From positions 1 to 34,496 of the forward strand of contig CANJXD010000003.1 in the NCBI GenBank assembly GCA_947478535.1: 34,496 bases of DNA. Direction: 5' to 3'. The position numbers and the translations under genes are program-made. The notes beneath the pieces were generated by a model. The model saw only the letters and a list, made by a program, of their open reading frames with translations, did not search any database and was not told the DNA's origin. This stretch comes from Acetobacteraceae bacterium. GTDB lineage: Bacteria; Pseudomonadota; Alphaproteobacteria; Acetobacterales; Acetobacteraceae. Shown piece after piece: positions 17,201 to 26,501 of the stretch (the stretch's first letter is position 1; the number at the start of each line of letters is the position of its first letter).

Positions 17201-18312
17201 ACGAGGCACCTCACCTCAGCAGCACGGGCTTCACGGTGGCGGAGAACCAGCAGGCGGTCGGCACGGTGGTGGCGATCGATCCGGACACCGTGGCATCCAT
17301 CCGCTTCTCCCTGGTGGCCGGCCAAGGCGACAATGCGCTGTTCACCGTGGATTCCATCACCGGCGCACTCGCCTTCGCCGGTGCCGGTGGTGGCAATTTC
17401 GAGGCCGATTCCCTCCTCGACCTCGTGATCCGGGCGTCGGATGCCGGCAATGCCGGGCTGTTCACGGACACCGCCTTGACCGTGACCCTGACGGACGTGG
17501 CGGAGGTCTTCAACGGCACCGCGGGTGCGGACCTGCTCACCGGCACTGGCGGGATCGAGACGCTGAACGGCCTGGCTGGCAACGACACGCTGGTCGGCTC
17601 GCTGGGTGCGGATTCGCTGGATGGCGGCGCCGGGACGGATACGGTGCGCTTCACCACCGCGGTACGGCTTGATCGCGTGACGGTCGCGAACAGCACCGGC
17701 GAAGCGGCCGGCGATAGCTACAACCTCATCGAGACCTTCGAGGGATCAGGGTTCGGCGATACCATGCGCGGCCGCAGCGCGGGGGATCGGTTCGTGGGTC
17801 AGGCTGGCAATGACAGCCTGGACGGCGGCGGCGCTGCTGATACGCTGGAAGGCGGCGCCGGCAGGGACACGCTCATTGGCGGTATTGGCAATGATTCGCT
17901 GCTGGGCGGCAGCGGTGCGGACAGTCTGTCAGGCGGCACCGGCGTCGATATCTTCGTCGGTGGCAACGGCGCCGATACGCTGGAGACGACGGCCGATGCC
18001 GAGCGCGACATCTTCCGCTTCGGCAACCTGGCGGAAGTTGGCGACGCGATCACCGGCTTCGTCAGCGGGGAGGATGCGATCGAGCTCTCCCGCGCCGGCT
18101 TTGCCATCGATGCCGGCGATACGGTTGCCTCGCTGCTGGTGACGGGGGGGGCGGCGCCATCGGGCACCAGCGAGTATGCCTTGCTGTACAATCAGGCGAC
18201 GGGCGTGCTCGCGGCGGATGTCAACGGCGCCGATGCCGGCGGCGTGTTCGTCATCGCCAATCTCGGCGCAGGCCGCCTGCTGGTGGCCGGTGACCTCGTG
18301 CTGATCGCCTAG
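14239..18312 (+). CDS. Large RTX / cadherin-like secreted protein, ATA at the start position
   Basis: From ATA 14239 the protein would have 1357 residues and begin ATLTGTAAGETLVGG, the usual RTX N-terminus. No ATG, GTG or TTG occurs in frame between the TGA at 14230 and the GTG at 14527. A GTG start there would lose 96 residues, including part of the first repeat. Residues about 47-690 hold four tandem 189-residue repeats with RTX calcium-binding nonapeptides (for example GGAGNDSLAGG) and DRSAITANITFANIFGGP segments. Three cadherin-like domains lie at about 785-1090, with TLAVDENAAIGTVIG, SLTVAENTQAVGTI and GFTVAENQQAVGTV. A second RTX block (about 1090-1260) and a serralysin-like C-terminus (IFRFGNLAEVGDAITGF) follow. 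It is probably exported by a type I system, but none is in the window. Likely roles are adhesion or biofilm. Confidence 0.85.
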   Translation: MATLTGTAAGETLVGGNAADFIGGAAGNETLLGNGGADTLVSGTGDDFLIGGAAIDIAVIDRSAITANINFINTGGGAAADRWEIRDGVISTTVEGVERFDFRSGSGNDSLVGDALADTLDGGDGNDTIATGAGADTINGGNGTDRVIIDRSTSVANLVLTVAAVGVSTVFDSARVIGVEEFNVTAGLGNDRLTGGAFNDTLAGGDGSDTLSGGAGNDRLAGGDGADTLISGSGEDELDGGAGIDLAVLDRSTVTGNIVFANVFGGPPANRDELIDGVRFSLVFDAERFNVTTGSGNDRIDGDALSDTLSGGSGNDTLITGIGADSVNGGADTDRVIIDRSGALAGLSLAVLAAASNTLFDGATITGVEEFRVITGSGADTLAGGAFADSLAGEAGDDSLTGGAGNDSLAGGEGADTLVSGSGDDELDGGAGIDLMVIDRSAITASITFANIFGGPPANRDELRDSAFAGNFDNAERFHIITGAGNDTVVGDALADTLSGGAGNDSIRSGTGADSINGGTGQDRVAIDHSGAVTGLSLTVLAAGANTLFDGATITGVEEFHVASGSGADTLTGGTAADSIFGGAGDDVLSGGTGNDTLEGGEGADTLVSGSGADELDGGAGIDLAVIDRSAVTANITFANIFGGPPANRDELRDGAFASNFDNAEQFRMTTGAGNDSLVGDALADSLSGGNGGDRLLGGLGDDTFIGGAGVDTAVVDGAWSDYLITRDGAGSLILTRSGDTDEVRSDVEILVFGTDPGAMSVDLRAPPTGLGSDAVLSSRGPTLNAPVEVGIDEDANAATLAVDENAAIGTVIGTVTASDPTLFLGDVLTFSLSGAPGPFALVKVSDTMAEIRVQGVVDFESGGASQAIEMRVTDIAGNFMHGFVSIGVFDIPEAPTISTTSLTVAENTQAVGTISGDGFGNAITWSLAAGGADNALFSIDAATGALRFAAAAGGDFEADASFDVLVRATTTSGSSTQAVAVTLTDVNEAPHLSSTGFTVAENQQAVGTVVAIDPDTVASIRFSLVAGQGDNALFTVDSITGALAFAGAGGGNFEADSLLDLVIRASDAGNAGLFTDTALTVTLTDVAEVFNGTAGADLLTGTGGIETLNGLAGNDTLVGSLGADSLDGGAGTDTVRFTTAVRLDRVTVANSTGEAAGDSYNLIETFEGSGFGDTMRGRSAGDRFVGQAGNDSLDGGGAADTLEGGAGRDTLIGGIGNDSLLGGSGADSLSGGTGVDIFVGGNGADTLETTADAERDIFRFGNLAEVGDAITGFVSGEDAIELSRAGFAIDAGDTVASLLVTGGAAPSGTSEYALLYNQATGVLAADVNGADAGGVFVIANLGAGRLLVAGDLVLIA
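14377..16310 (+). repeat. Four 567-bp tandem repeats within the RTX gene
   Basis: The same boundary (GAT/GAC followed by the aligned segment of the unit) falls at 14377, 14944, 15511 and 16078, each exactly 567 bases apart, or 189 codons. Each full unit has one half built on a DRSAITANITFANIFGGP-type segment and GNDSLVGDALADTLSGG, and another half on TDRVIIDRSGALAGLSL, NTLFDGATITGVEEF and GADTLTGG. The fourth unit contains only the first half. Units 2 to 4 are nearly identical over long runs, whereas unit 1 is more diverged. No length variation at all has accumulated between units. Confidence 0.9.
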
Positions 18313-18360
18313 AGCAATATGCGTTCAGATGGAATCATCTGAACGCATTTCTTGCTCTAG
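18309..18360. repeat. Long palindrome overlapping the RTX stop codon
   Basis: CTAGAGCAA (18309-18317) pairs with TTGCTCTAG (18352-18360), and ATGCGTTCAGATG (18319-18331) pairs perfectly with CATCTGAACGCAT (18336-18348) around a GAAT loop. The RTX stop codon TAG (18310-18312) is part of the outer arm. The hairpin could terminate transcription, but its form suggests a dispersed REP-like palindromic element. Confidence 0.75.
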
Positions 18361-18372
18361 ATTCAATGACTT

Positions 18373-18410
18373 CTAGAGCACGGGCTGCGTTCAAGCGAAC
18401 GCAGCCCGTG
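18373..18410. repeat. Second palindrome sharing the CTAGAGCA head
   Basis: The sequence repeats the CTAGAGCA head at 18373-18380. CACGGGCTGCGTTC (18379-18392) is exactly complementary to GAACGCAGCCCGTG (18397-18410), a 14-bp stem with an AAGC loop. It lies 12 bases after the first palindrome, and both keep a GCGTTC/GAACGC core. It may serve as a terminator for the minus-strand protease gene (ending at 18437) as well as for the RTX gene. Confidence 0.7.
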
Positions 18411-18436
18411 GTCTGGCGGGCCGCCGAAGCAGCCTG

Positions 18437-19471
18437 CTAGTTCTTCTCGCAGCGCAGCAGGAGTGTTGCGCGATGGGCGATGTCGCCGACATCGGCCGGG
18501 CTGAGATCAGCGCCGCGGCTTTCCACCGCGCGGAATTCCTGGCTCCGGGCGCGCAGGAAGGCCTGGGCCGCTTCCCCTTTCACCGCGAAATTCACATTGT
18601 CCACATTCTGCACGCGGCGGCTGTCGAGCTTCGCGACGACGACGCCGACCACATGGCCCCGCATGTCGAGCAGCGGCCCGCCCGAATTGCCGGGCTGCAC
18701 CTCGGCGCTGATCTGGTAGTTGTTCTGGTCATTCCGCAGCCCCGCCAGGGCGTTGATCTCGCCCCGCGTCAGCTTCGGGTCGGCGGAGAGCAGGCCCGTC
18801 AGCGGGAAGCCATAGGCCACCACGCTTTCGCCCCGCCTTACCGTTGGGCTGGCGCGAAACGGCAGCGTCGGCCCCGGATTGCCGGGGATGGCCAGCAGCG
18901 CCAGGTCCAGCGCGGCATCGACCCGGGCCGGCGGTACGGCGGCGAGCCATCGCCCGTCCGCCGTGCGCGCCAGGATGCGGTCGCAGCCTTCGACGACATG
19001 GTTGTTGGTCAGCACGCGATCGGGGGCAATGACGAAGCCGGTGCCGGTGCTGACCCGGCGCGCCTGCGCGTTCGGCCGCGCCTGCGCCACCGGTGGGGCG
19101 GCCGCCGCCGCGGTGGTGAGTTCGATGCGCAGCTCCGCGCAGATATCCCGGTCCCGCGCCAGGCTTTCGCGCCCATCGGCAAGCACCATGCGGATGTCGA
19201 ATCGGCAGCCGGCCTCCGCGTTCACCCGCAGCGCGAAGGCCGCGTTGTTCGGAAGCGGGCCGCGATTCAGCAAGTTGCCGCCCCAATCCGCCCGCCCCGC
19301 CCGCACGGCATGCAGGGCCGAGGCCTCGACGCCCGTGCGGTTGACGATGCGGACAGGCTCCGCCGCTGGTGCGGGCGCGGGGGAGGGCGCCGTCATGGGG
19401 GAGGGCGCTTGTGCCGCTGCCGGCGCCGCCAGAAGTGACAGGAACAGCAATTTCAAGGCGATGCTTCGCAT
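18437..19471 (-). CDS. Exported trypsin-like serine protease
   Basis: From ATG 19471 the protein has 344 residues. An N-terminal signal peptide (MRSIALKLLFLSLLAAPAAAQA) is followed by a Pro/Ala linker and an unidentified domain (about 40-125) with a possible disulfide pair C89/C111. The chymotrypsin-fold protease domain (about 140-320) follows. The triad is H158 in LTNNHVVEGC, D189 in DAALDLALLAI and S263 in VQPGNSGGPLLDM. It resembles DegP/HtrA-type proteases but has no PDZ domain. The protein ends in LLLRCEKN. It should act in the periplasm or at the envelope. Upstream codons in frame extend to TTG 19507 and ATG 19495, but 19471 sits right at the signal peptide. It is divergent from copA across 163 bases, with no sign of a shared function. 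Confidence 0.88.
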   Translation of the reverse strand: MRSIALKLLFLSLLAAPAAAQAPSPMTAPSPAPAPAAEPVRIVNRTGVEASALHAVRAGRADWGGNLLNRGPLPNNAAFALRVNAEAGCRFDIRMVLADGRESLARDRDICAELRIELTTAAAAAPPVAQARPNAQARRVSTGTGFVIAPDRVLTNNHVVEGCDRILARTADGRWLAAVPPARVDAALDLALLAIPGNPGPTLPFRASPTVRRGESVVAYGFPLTGLLSADPKLTRGEINALAGLRNDQNNYQISAEVQPGNSGGPLLDMRGHVVGVVVAKLDSRRVQNVDNVNFAVKGEAAQAFLRARSQEFRAVESRGADLSPADVGDIAHRATLLLRCEKN

Positions 19472-19597
19472 GCCCGAGGATGTGGGCCCGGCCATCACGC
19501 TCGTCAACGGGCCGCGAAGCTGCGCACAAAAACTGCGCTACATCAAGGCGCGCCCCCCCCGGCTTCTGCAAGCTGTCGTGAAGCGCGGCGGAGTGGC

Positions 19598-19630
19598 TTG
19601 ACCCTCCCACCATGGGAGGCACCACCTTCG
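19598..19630 (+). promoter_or_regulatory. CueR-type operator/promoter of the copper operon
   Basis: A -35 like TTGACC (19598-19603) is followed by the dyad CCTCCCA (19603-19609) and TGGGAGG (19613-19619) with a 3-base centre. MerR-family activators such as CueR bind a dyad between overlong-spaced -35 and -10 elements. This layout matches the E. coli copA promoter (CTTGACC, dyad, ACCTT). A -10 would fall near 19623-19628 (CACCTT), only weakly matching consensus. It lies just before the copA ATG at 19635, so the message would have little or no leader. Confidence 0.7.
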
Positions 19631-19634
19631 CCGC

Positions 19635-22127
<2,493 letters not shown>

Positions 22128-22141
22128 TCCGCCCTCGCGGG

Positions 22142-22534
22142 ATGAATATCGGCGAGGCGGCGGCACGGTCCGGCGTCTCGGCGAAGATGATCCGGCACTA
22201 TGAGGCGATCGGGCTGGTCACGGCGACTCGGCGGCCGAATGGCTATCGCAGCTATGGCCCGCAGGATGTGGCCGTGCTTCGTTTCATCCGCCATGCCCGT
22301 GACCTCGCCTTCCCGCTGGAGGATATCCGCCGCCTGCTCGCCCTGTGGCGGGACCGGTCGCGGTCGAGCGGGGATGTGAAGCGCATGGCGCTGGACCATG
22401 TCTCGGCGTTGGAAGCGAAGGCTTCCTCGTTGCAGGCGGTTGCCGAAAGCCTGCGGCACCTCGCCGCGCATTGCCAGGGTGATGAGCGGCCGGAATGCCC
22501 CATCCTGTCAGAACTCGAAGGACGCAAAGCATGA
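22142..22534 (+). CDS. cueR: Cu(I)-responsive MerR-family regulator
   Basis: The 130-residue protein starts MNIGEAAARSGVSAKMIRHYEAIGL, a MerR winged helix-turn-helix. The dimerisation helix follows, and the C-terminal metal loop has C111 and C119 in CQGDERPECPI. The C-x7-C spacing is that of CueR, which binds Cu(I) (also Ag or Au) and activates copA transcription by untwisting the promoter. The length and cysteine positions match E. coli CueR (C112/C120) within one residue. It lies between copA and copZ, so it is probably autoregulated through the operator at 19598. Its last codon overlaps copZ (ATGA). The frame is open upstream into copA, but only the 22142 ATG starts the domain. Confidence 0.92.
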   Translation: MNIGEAAARSGVSAKMIRHYEAIGLVTATRRPNGYRSYGPQDVAVLRFIRHARDLAFPLEDIRRLLALWRDRSRSSGDVKRMALDHVSALEAKASSLQAVAESLRHLAAHCQGDERPECPILSELEGRKA

Positions 22535-22725
22535 TGGTCGAACTGAAGGTCACGGGCATGAGTTGCGGTCACTGCGTCAAGGCGGTGACCGCCGCGATCC
22601 AGGCGCGTGATCCTTCGGCCCAGGTGCAGGTGGCGCTGGAAACCGGCACCATCCGCGCCGAGACCACGCTTTCCGCCGCCGATGTCGCGGCAGTGGTGGC
22701 GGAGGAAGGCTACAAGCCGGCCTAA
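22531..22725 (+). CDS. copZ: CopZ-like copper chaperone (HMA domain)
   Basis: The 64-residue single-domain protein starts MMVELKVTGMSCGHCVKAV. It has the metal-binding C-x2-C pair in GMSCGHC and the conserved EGYKPA-type end. Such chaperones bind Cu(I) in the cytoplasm and pass it to CopA and CueR. The start overlaps the cueR stop by 4 bases, a sign of translational coupling. Its end overlaps the end of the convergent amidohydrolase gene by 4 bases (22722-22725), which is unusually tight. No terminator is visible between the two. Confidence 0.92.
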   Translation: MMVELKVTGMSCGHCVKAVTAAIQARDPSAQVQVALETGTIRAETTLSAADVAAVVAEEGYKPA

Positions 22726-24155
22726 GCCGACCCCATCGGCAGGGCGAGCGGCGCCGTCTGGTCCACGCCCGCGCCCTCCGGGTCCATCCCCGGCGCGGCG
22801 GCGGCCAGCCGTTCCTGCGCGGCCTGCACGTTCCGCGCGGCGTCCCGCATGTCGATGGTCAGCACGCGACCATCCTCCACCACCTGCCGGCCATCGACGA
22901 AGACATCCCGCACCGCCCGCTCGGCGGCCACATGGATTAGGTTCCGCAGCGGGTCGCGCAGTGGCTGCATCGCCGGATGGTCCAGCGTGCAGCAGACGAT
23001 ATCCGCCCGCGCACCCACCGCCAGCCGGCCAAGGTCGTCCCGCCCCAGCACGTCGGCGGCCTCGATGGTCACGGCGCGAAACACCTGCGCGGTGTCGCAG
23101 CGATGCCGGGCGCCGGCAGCGGCGCGGGCAATGAGTTCCGCTGTCCGCATCTCCTCCAGCAGGTTCTGCGGGTGGGTATCCGTGCCGATGGCGATGCGGA
23201 TGCCCTCCGCGAGATAGCTGCCGAGGTCATGCAGCATCGAGCCATCGCGCAGGAACACCGTCGGGCAATGCGCGACGGCCGTGCCGCTTTCCGCCAGCAG
23301 GCGCAGATCATCGCGCTCGGGCCAGAGGATCCAGGGATGCGCGTCGGTGAAGACGGCATGGCCGAGGATGGTGCCTGGGCCAAGAAAACCAAGGCGGTGA
23401 AGCCAGGCGATGGGGGTGATGCCGTGGCGCCGCGTCATGCCGGCGAATTCGGCGATGCTCTGCGCGGCATGGGTATGCAGCGGCCGCCCGGTTGACCGCG
23501 CGAGCGCGGCCGCGCGCTGCAGCAGCTCCGGCGTGCAGGTATCGACCTGGGCCGGGGAGACCATGGCCGAAAGCCGCCCGCTCGGGTGGCGCTCCGCCGC
23601 TTCCATGACCTCGGCGGCCTCGGCGAAGGCGGCCTCGCCGAGATCCTCCGCCCAGGCATATTCCGTCTCCTGCCCCGTGGTGGTGAACCAGGCGGCGGAG
23701 CGGAACATCGGTGCGGCGACGGCGCGGATGCCGCTGCCCGCCAGCAACTCCAGCCAGCCGGGATAGGCATGGCTGAGATCGACCACGGTGGTCACGCCAC
23801 CCGCCAGCAATTCCCCCAGGCTGAAGGCCGCGCTGGCGTGCTGCGCATCGGCGTCGGGGATGAAGGATTGCCGGAACCGGTGGCGGGAGGAGGAAAACAG
23901 CCGGGGATTGCCGAATTCCTCGACGAAGCCCCGGAACAGCGGGGATTGCGCGGGGTGACAGTGGATGTTGATGAGGCCGGGGATGACGAACAGCGCGCTG
24001 CCGTCGATCTCCCGCGCCGCGACGCCCTGCCAATGCCCGCCGACCTGGAGGATACGCCCCTCGGCGAAAGCGATATCGGCATCGCGGATATAGGTGTGGC
24101 GCTGCCCATCCCAGGCCACGACCCAGGCGGCGCGACGGATACAGGTCACGGTCAT
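22722..24155 (-). CDS. Amidohydrolase of the TrzA/AtzA/SsnA type
   Basis: The 477-residue metal-dependent hydrolase has the family signatures H65-C-H67 in LINIHCHPAQSPLF, H227-T-H229 in PLHTHAAQ, H266 in ILGHAVF and D326 in IAIGTDTHPQN. The last three fit the mononuclear Zn/Fe site of subtype III amidohydrolases, which deaminate or hydrolyse cyclic or guanidino-type substrates. The long start upstream (TTG 24209) is rejected: the ATG at 24155 follows GAGGGT and gives a normal N-terminus MTVTCIRRAAWVVAWDGQ. It lies 104 bases downstream of the TRAP binding-protein gene on the same strand, so the two may be co-transcribed. The transporter therefore suggests that its substrate is imported. The exact substrate cannot be read from sequence. 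Confidence 0.85.
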   Translation of the reverse strand: MTVTCIRRAAWVVAWDGQRHTYIRDADIAFAEGRILQVGGHWQGVAAREIDGSALFVIPGLINIHCHPAQSPLFRGFVEEFGNPRLFSSSRHRFRQSFIPDADAQHASAAFSLGELLAGGVTTVVDLSHAYPGWLELLAGSGIRAVAAPMFRSAAWFTTTGQETEYAWAEDLGEAAFAEAAEVMEAAERHPSGRLSAMVSPAQVDTCTPELLQRAAALARSTGRPLHTHAAQSIAEFAGMTRRHGITPIAWLHRLGFLGPGTILGHAVFTDAHPWILWPERDDLRLLAESGTAVAHCPTVFLRDGSMLHDLGSYLAEGIRIAIGTDTHPQNLLEEMRTAELIARAAAGARHRCDTAQVFRAVTIEAADVLGRDDLGRLAVGARADIVCCTLDHPAMQPLRDPLRNLIHVAAERAVRDVFVDGRQVVEDGRVLTIDMRDAARNVQAAQERLAAAAPGMDPEGAGVDQTAPLALPMGSA

Positions 24156-24259
24156 GGTCAGACCCTCAGGCGCCTCGGCCCGCCCCGAAGAAGGGCGGGC
24201 CGCCTTCAAGATGACACGCGACGCCGCGCTGCGGCGAGCCTGCCCTCAGTGGCCGCTGC

Positions 24260-25333
24260 TCAGCGAATTGCCATGCCGCGCGCGCGACCGACCGTGTCGT
24301 TCCACACCTGCGAACAGGTCGCATAGGCCCGCGTGCAACGGGTGGCCCATTCGGAGAGGATCACTTCCTCCGAAATCCGCCGCAGCCGCGCCTTGTCGGC
24401 CTCGCTCACCTCGACCAGCGTCATGGTGTAGGCGCCATGCACCGTGCGCGCGCATTCCGGCCGGCCGGTGGAGCAGGCCGTCGCATCCGCGTTCGTCGTG
24501 TTGGCCAACTCCCACAGCTCGTTCTCCATGCGCTGGAACTGCGCCGTGAAGCCGTCCCGCTGCGCCGCGCTCAGCCGGTTCCACCAGGCGAGGTTGACCA
24601 GATGCGCCTGCACGGAGCCAGAGACGGACAGCGGCAGCAGATGCGTCGTCACTTCCGGCCACTTGCCCGTATTGGCGGAGGTAGGGGAGGTGAGGCCGCA
24701 GCTCGCCACGCCGCGTTGCAGGGCCGGATAGACCTCGGGGAAGGACAGCGTCACCGGCGTGGCGCCGAGCCGTTCCAGCAGCGAGGACATCGAGGCGGTG
24801 AAGGAGCGCACGCGCTGCCCGCGGAGATCATCCAGCGTGCGGATCGGCTGGTTGCAGAAAAAGACCTGCGGGCCGAACGGCCAGATCGCCAGGACGCGGG
24901 CGCCGAAGCGGCTCTCGATCCGGCTGTTGAAGGCGTCCCGATACGCATTCACCGCCCCGCGCAGCTCCCCCATATCGGTGGAGACGCCGATGAGGTCGAT
25001 GCCTTCGAGAAACGGGTCGTCCCGCGCGGCGAGGCCGACCTGGGTGGAGACGATGTCGAAGGTGCCCTGGCGTACCAGGCGCAATGCGTCGGCCATGTTG
25101 AGGCCGAGCGTCTGGAATTCGCTGCGATCGATGCGGAGGTTGAGCGACCCCGTCATGCGCTCCATCGCCGCGTTCTCGACGGGAAACTGGGTGCTGACGG
25201 CCTGGGACTGGCTGAGCCAGCGCACCGGCGTGGGTGTCTGGGCCGTCGCCGGCAAGGGCGCGAGGACCATCGCCGCGCTGGCCGAGGCGGCCAGGGCGAG
25301 CGAGGCGAGGAAAAGGCGGCAGGCTTTGCGCAT
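24260..25333 (-). CDS. dctP: TRAP transporter substrate-binding protein (DctP type)
   Basis: The 357-residue periplasmic protein carries a signal peptide (MRKACRLFLASLALAASASA, cleaved near ATAQ-TP). The DctP fold is indicated by NPIRTLDDLRGQ-type segments (RTLDDLRGQRVRSF) and EVYPALQRGVASCGLTSPTSA, where an arginine normally binds the ligand carboxylate. Pairs of cysteines in the C-terminal half (DATACSTGRPECAR and TRCTRAYATCSQ) could form disulfides. It should deliver a small organic acid or amide to the DctQ/DctM permease encoded at 26502-28414. The gene is on the opposite strand and about 1.2 kb from dctQ, with the racemase-like gene between, which is an uncommon split. The ATG follows GGGGGAGC. 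Confidence 0.88.
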   Translation of the reverse strand: MRKACRLFLASLALAASASAAMVLAPLPATAQTPTPVRWLSQSQAVSTQFPVENAAMERMTGSLNLRIDRSEFQTLGLNMADALRLVRQGTFDIVSTQVGLAARDDPFLEGIDLIGVSTDMGELRGAVNAYRDAFNSRIESRFGARVLAIWPFGPQVFFCNQPIRTLDDLRGQRVRSFTASMSSLLERLGATPVTLSFPEVYPALQRGVASCGLTSPTSANTGKWPEVTTHLLPLSVSGSVQAHLVNLAWWNRLSAAQRDGFTAQFQRMENELWELANTTNADATACSTGRPECARTVHGAYTMTLVEVSEADKARLRRISEEVILSEWATRCTRAYATCSQVWNDTVGRARGMAIR

Positions 25334-25551
25334 GATGGGACGATGCTCCCCCGGGATCGATTGGTGGGCTGATTACCGCGCGCCGGGCTCCGGGGCGCAA
25401 GCGTGGCAGGCGCCCCTCCCTGCCATCGCCAGCCAGACATTGCACAAGCTATCGCCAGACTGCATCGAAAAAGGCCAACATCTGGGCGTGGGGACAGGCC
25501 GCGCCGGCGATGCCATGCTGCCCGCGTGCCACCGCCGTCGCCGGCCAGCCC

Positions 25552-26304
25552 ATGGAGCCTGCCTTGCGCCTTCTCGTCGCCAATCCGAATACGACGCCCG
25601 AGGTCACCGAACTCTGCGCCAGGGCCGCCCGCGCCGCCGCGGCGCCGGGGACAGAGATCGTCTCCGTCACCGGCGGCTTCGGCGCCCGCATCATCAATTC
25701 CCGCGCCGAGAACGCCATCGCCGCGCATGCGATGCTGGACCTGCTCGCGGCCCATATCGAGGGCATCGACGCCGTTCTGCTGGCTGTGTCCTACGACACG
25801 GCGTTGCTCGCGGCACGGGAAGTGATGCCAGTGCCGGTGGTGGGCATGACGGAGGCTTCGATGCATGCGGCCTGCCTGCTCGGCACACGCTTCGGCCTGG
25901 TCACCTTCGGCACGCCCTTCATCTACCAGGAACTCGTCGCCCTCTATGGCCTGACGGGGCGGCTCGCCGGCATCCGCGGCATCACCGCCTCCGCCGTCGA
26001 TGCCTATGCGAACCCGGAGACGGTGGATGCGCTGGTGGCGGAGGCCGCGGCGGCCCTGGTCGCGGAGACCGGCGCGGAGGTTGTCGTGCTCTGCGGGGCG
26101 GCGATGGCGGGCATGCCGCCCCGCATCGCAGACCGTGTCTCCGTCCCGGTGATCCACGGCATCGCGAGCGGTGTCGGCATGGCGGAGATGCTGGTGCGAT
26201 TGCGCGTGCGGAAGGCGCTCACCGGCAGCCTCGCGCATCCCGGCGAACGCCCTACCATCGGGCTCGCCGCCCCACTCGCCGCGCTGCTGCGCGGAGGGGA
26301 TTGA
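25552..26304 (+). CDS. Asp/Glu/hydantoin racemase-fold enzyme missing one catalytic Cys
   Basis: The 250-residue protein starts MEPALRLLVANPNTTPEVTE and continues GGFGARIINSRAENAIAAHA. It has the two-lobed alpha/beta fold of the family that includes hydantoin racemase, maleate isomerase and arylmalonate decarboxylase. Typical members have two cysteines, one in an (I/L)ACF(D)DP-like loop and one in VVLCG. Here the first position appears to be V79 in LLAVSYDTALLAARE, while C181 in VVVLCGAAMAGM is kept. Arylmalonate decarboxylase likewise has only the second cysteine. A racemase action by a two-base mechanism is thus doubtful; a decarboxylase or hydrolase-like reaction is possible. It is divergent from the TRAP binding protein and leads toward dctQ/dctM, with the repeats at 26301-26448 in the gap. 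Confidence 0.75.
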   Translation: MEPALRLLVANPNTTPEVTELCARAARAAAAPGTEIVSVTGGFGARIINSRAENAIAAHAMLDLLAAHIEGIDAVLLAVSYDTALLAAREVMPVPVVGMTEASMHAACLLGTRFGLVTFGTPFIYQELVALYGLTGRLAGIRGITASAVDAYANPETVDALVAEAAAALVAETGAEVVVLCGAAMAGMPPRIADRVSVPVIHGIASGVGMAEMLVRLRVRKALTGSLAHPGERPTIGLAAPLAALLRGGD

Positions 26305-26448
26305 TTTCCCGCTCCGCACTTTTGCGCGGAGGTGTTTGATTTCCCGCTCCGTGCTTTTGCGCGGAGGTGTTTGATTTCCCACTCCGCGCTTTGGCGCGGA
26401 GCTGTTTGATTTCCCGCTCCGCGCTTTTGCGCGGAGCTGTTTGATTTC
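26301..26448. repeat. Four 35-bp palindromic tandem repeats
   Basis: Units begin with TTGATTTCCC at 26301, 26336, 26371 and 26406 and continue as a truncated fifth TTGATTTC at 26441-26448, a strict 35-base period. Each holds a hairpin, perfect in unit 4: GCTCCGCGC and GCGCGGAGC with a TTTT loop. Substitutions between units fall in the arms (GCAC, GTGC, and GCT versus ACT). The stop codon of the racemase-like gene (TGA, 26302-26304) lies inside unit 1. No long open frame makes sense across them. Confidence 0.88.
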
Positions 26449-26501
26449 AATGGCACAATGCGTGCTTGCCCTACCCCGACACCTCCAGCCTGGAACCCGG
26501 C

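Noticed and set aside
18309..18410. Insertion-sequence ends
   Set aside because: The palindromes contain no transposase and no target-site duplication is visible.
26301..26448. CRISPR array
   Set aside because: The units are contiguous 35-base repeats with no unique spacers, and no cas genes are near.
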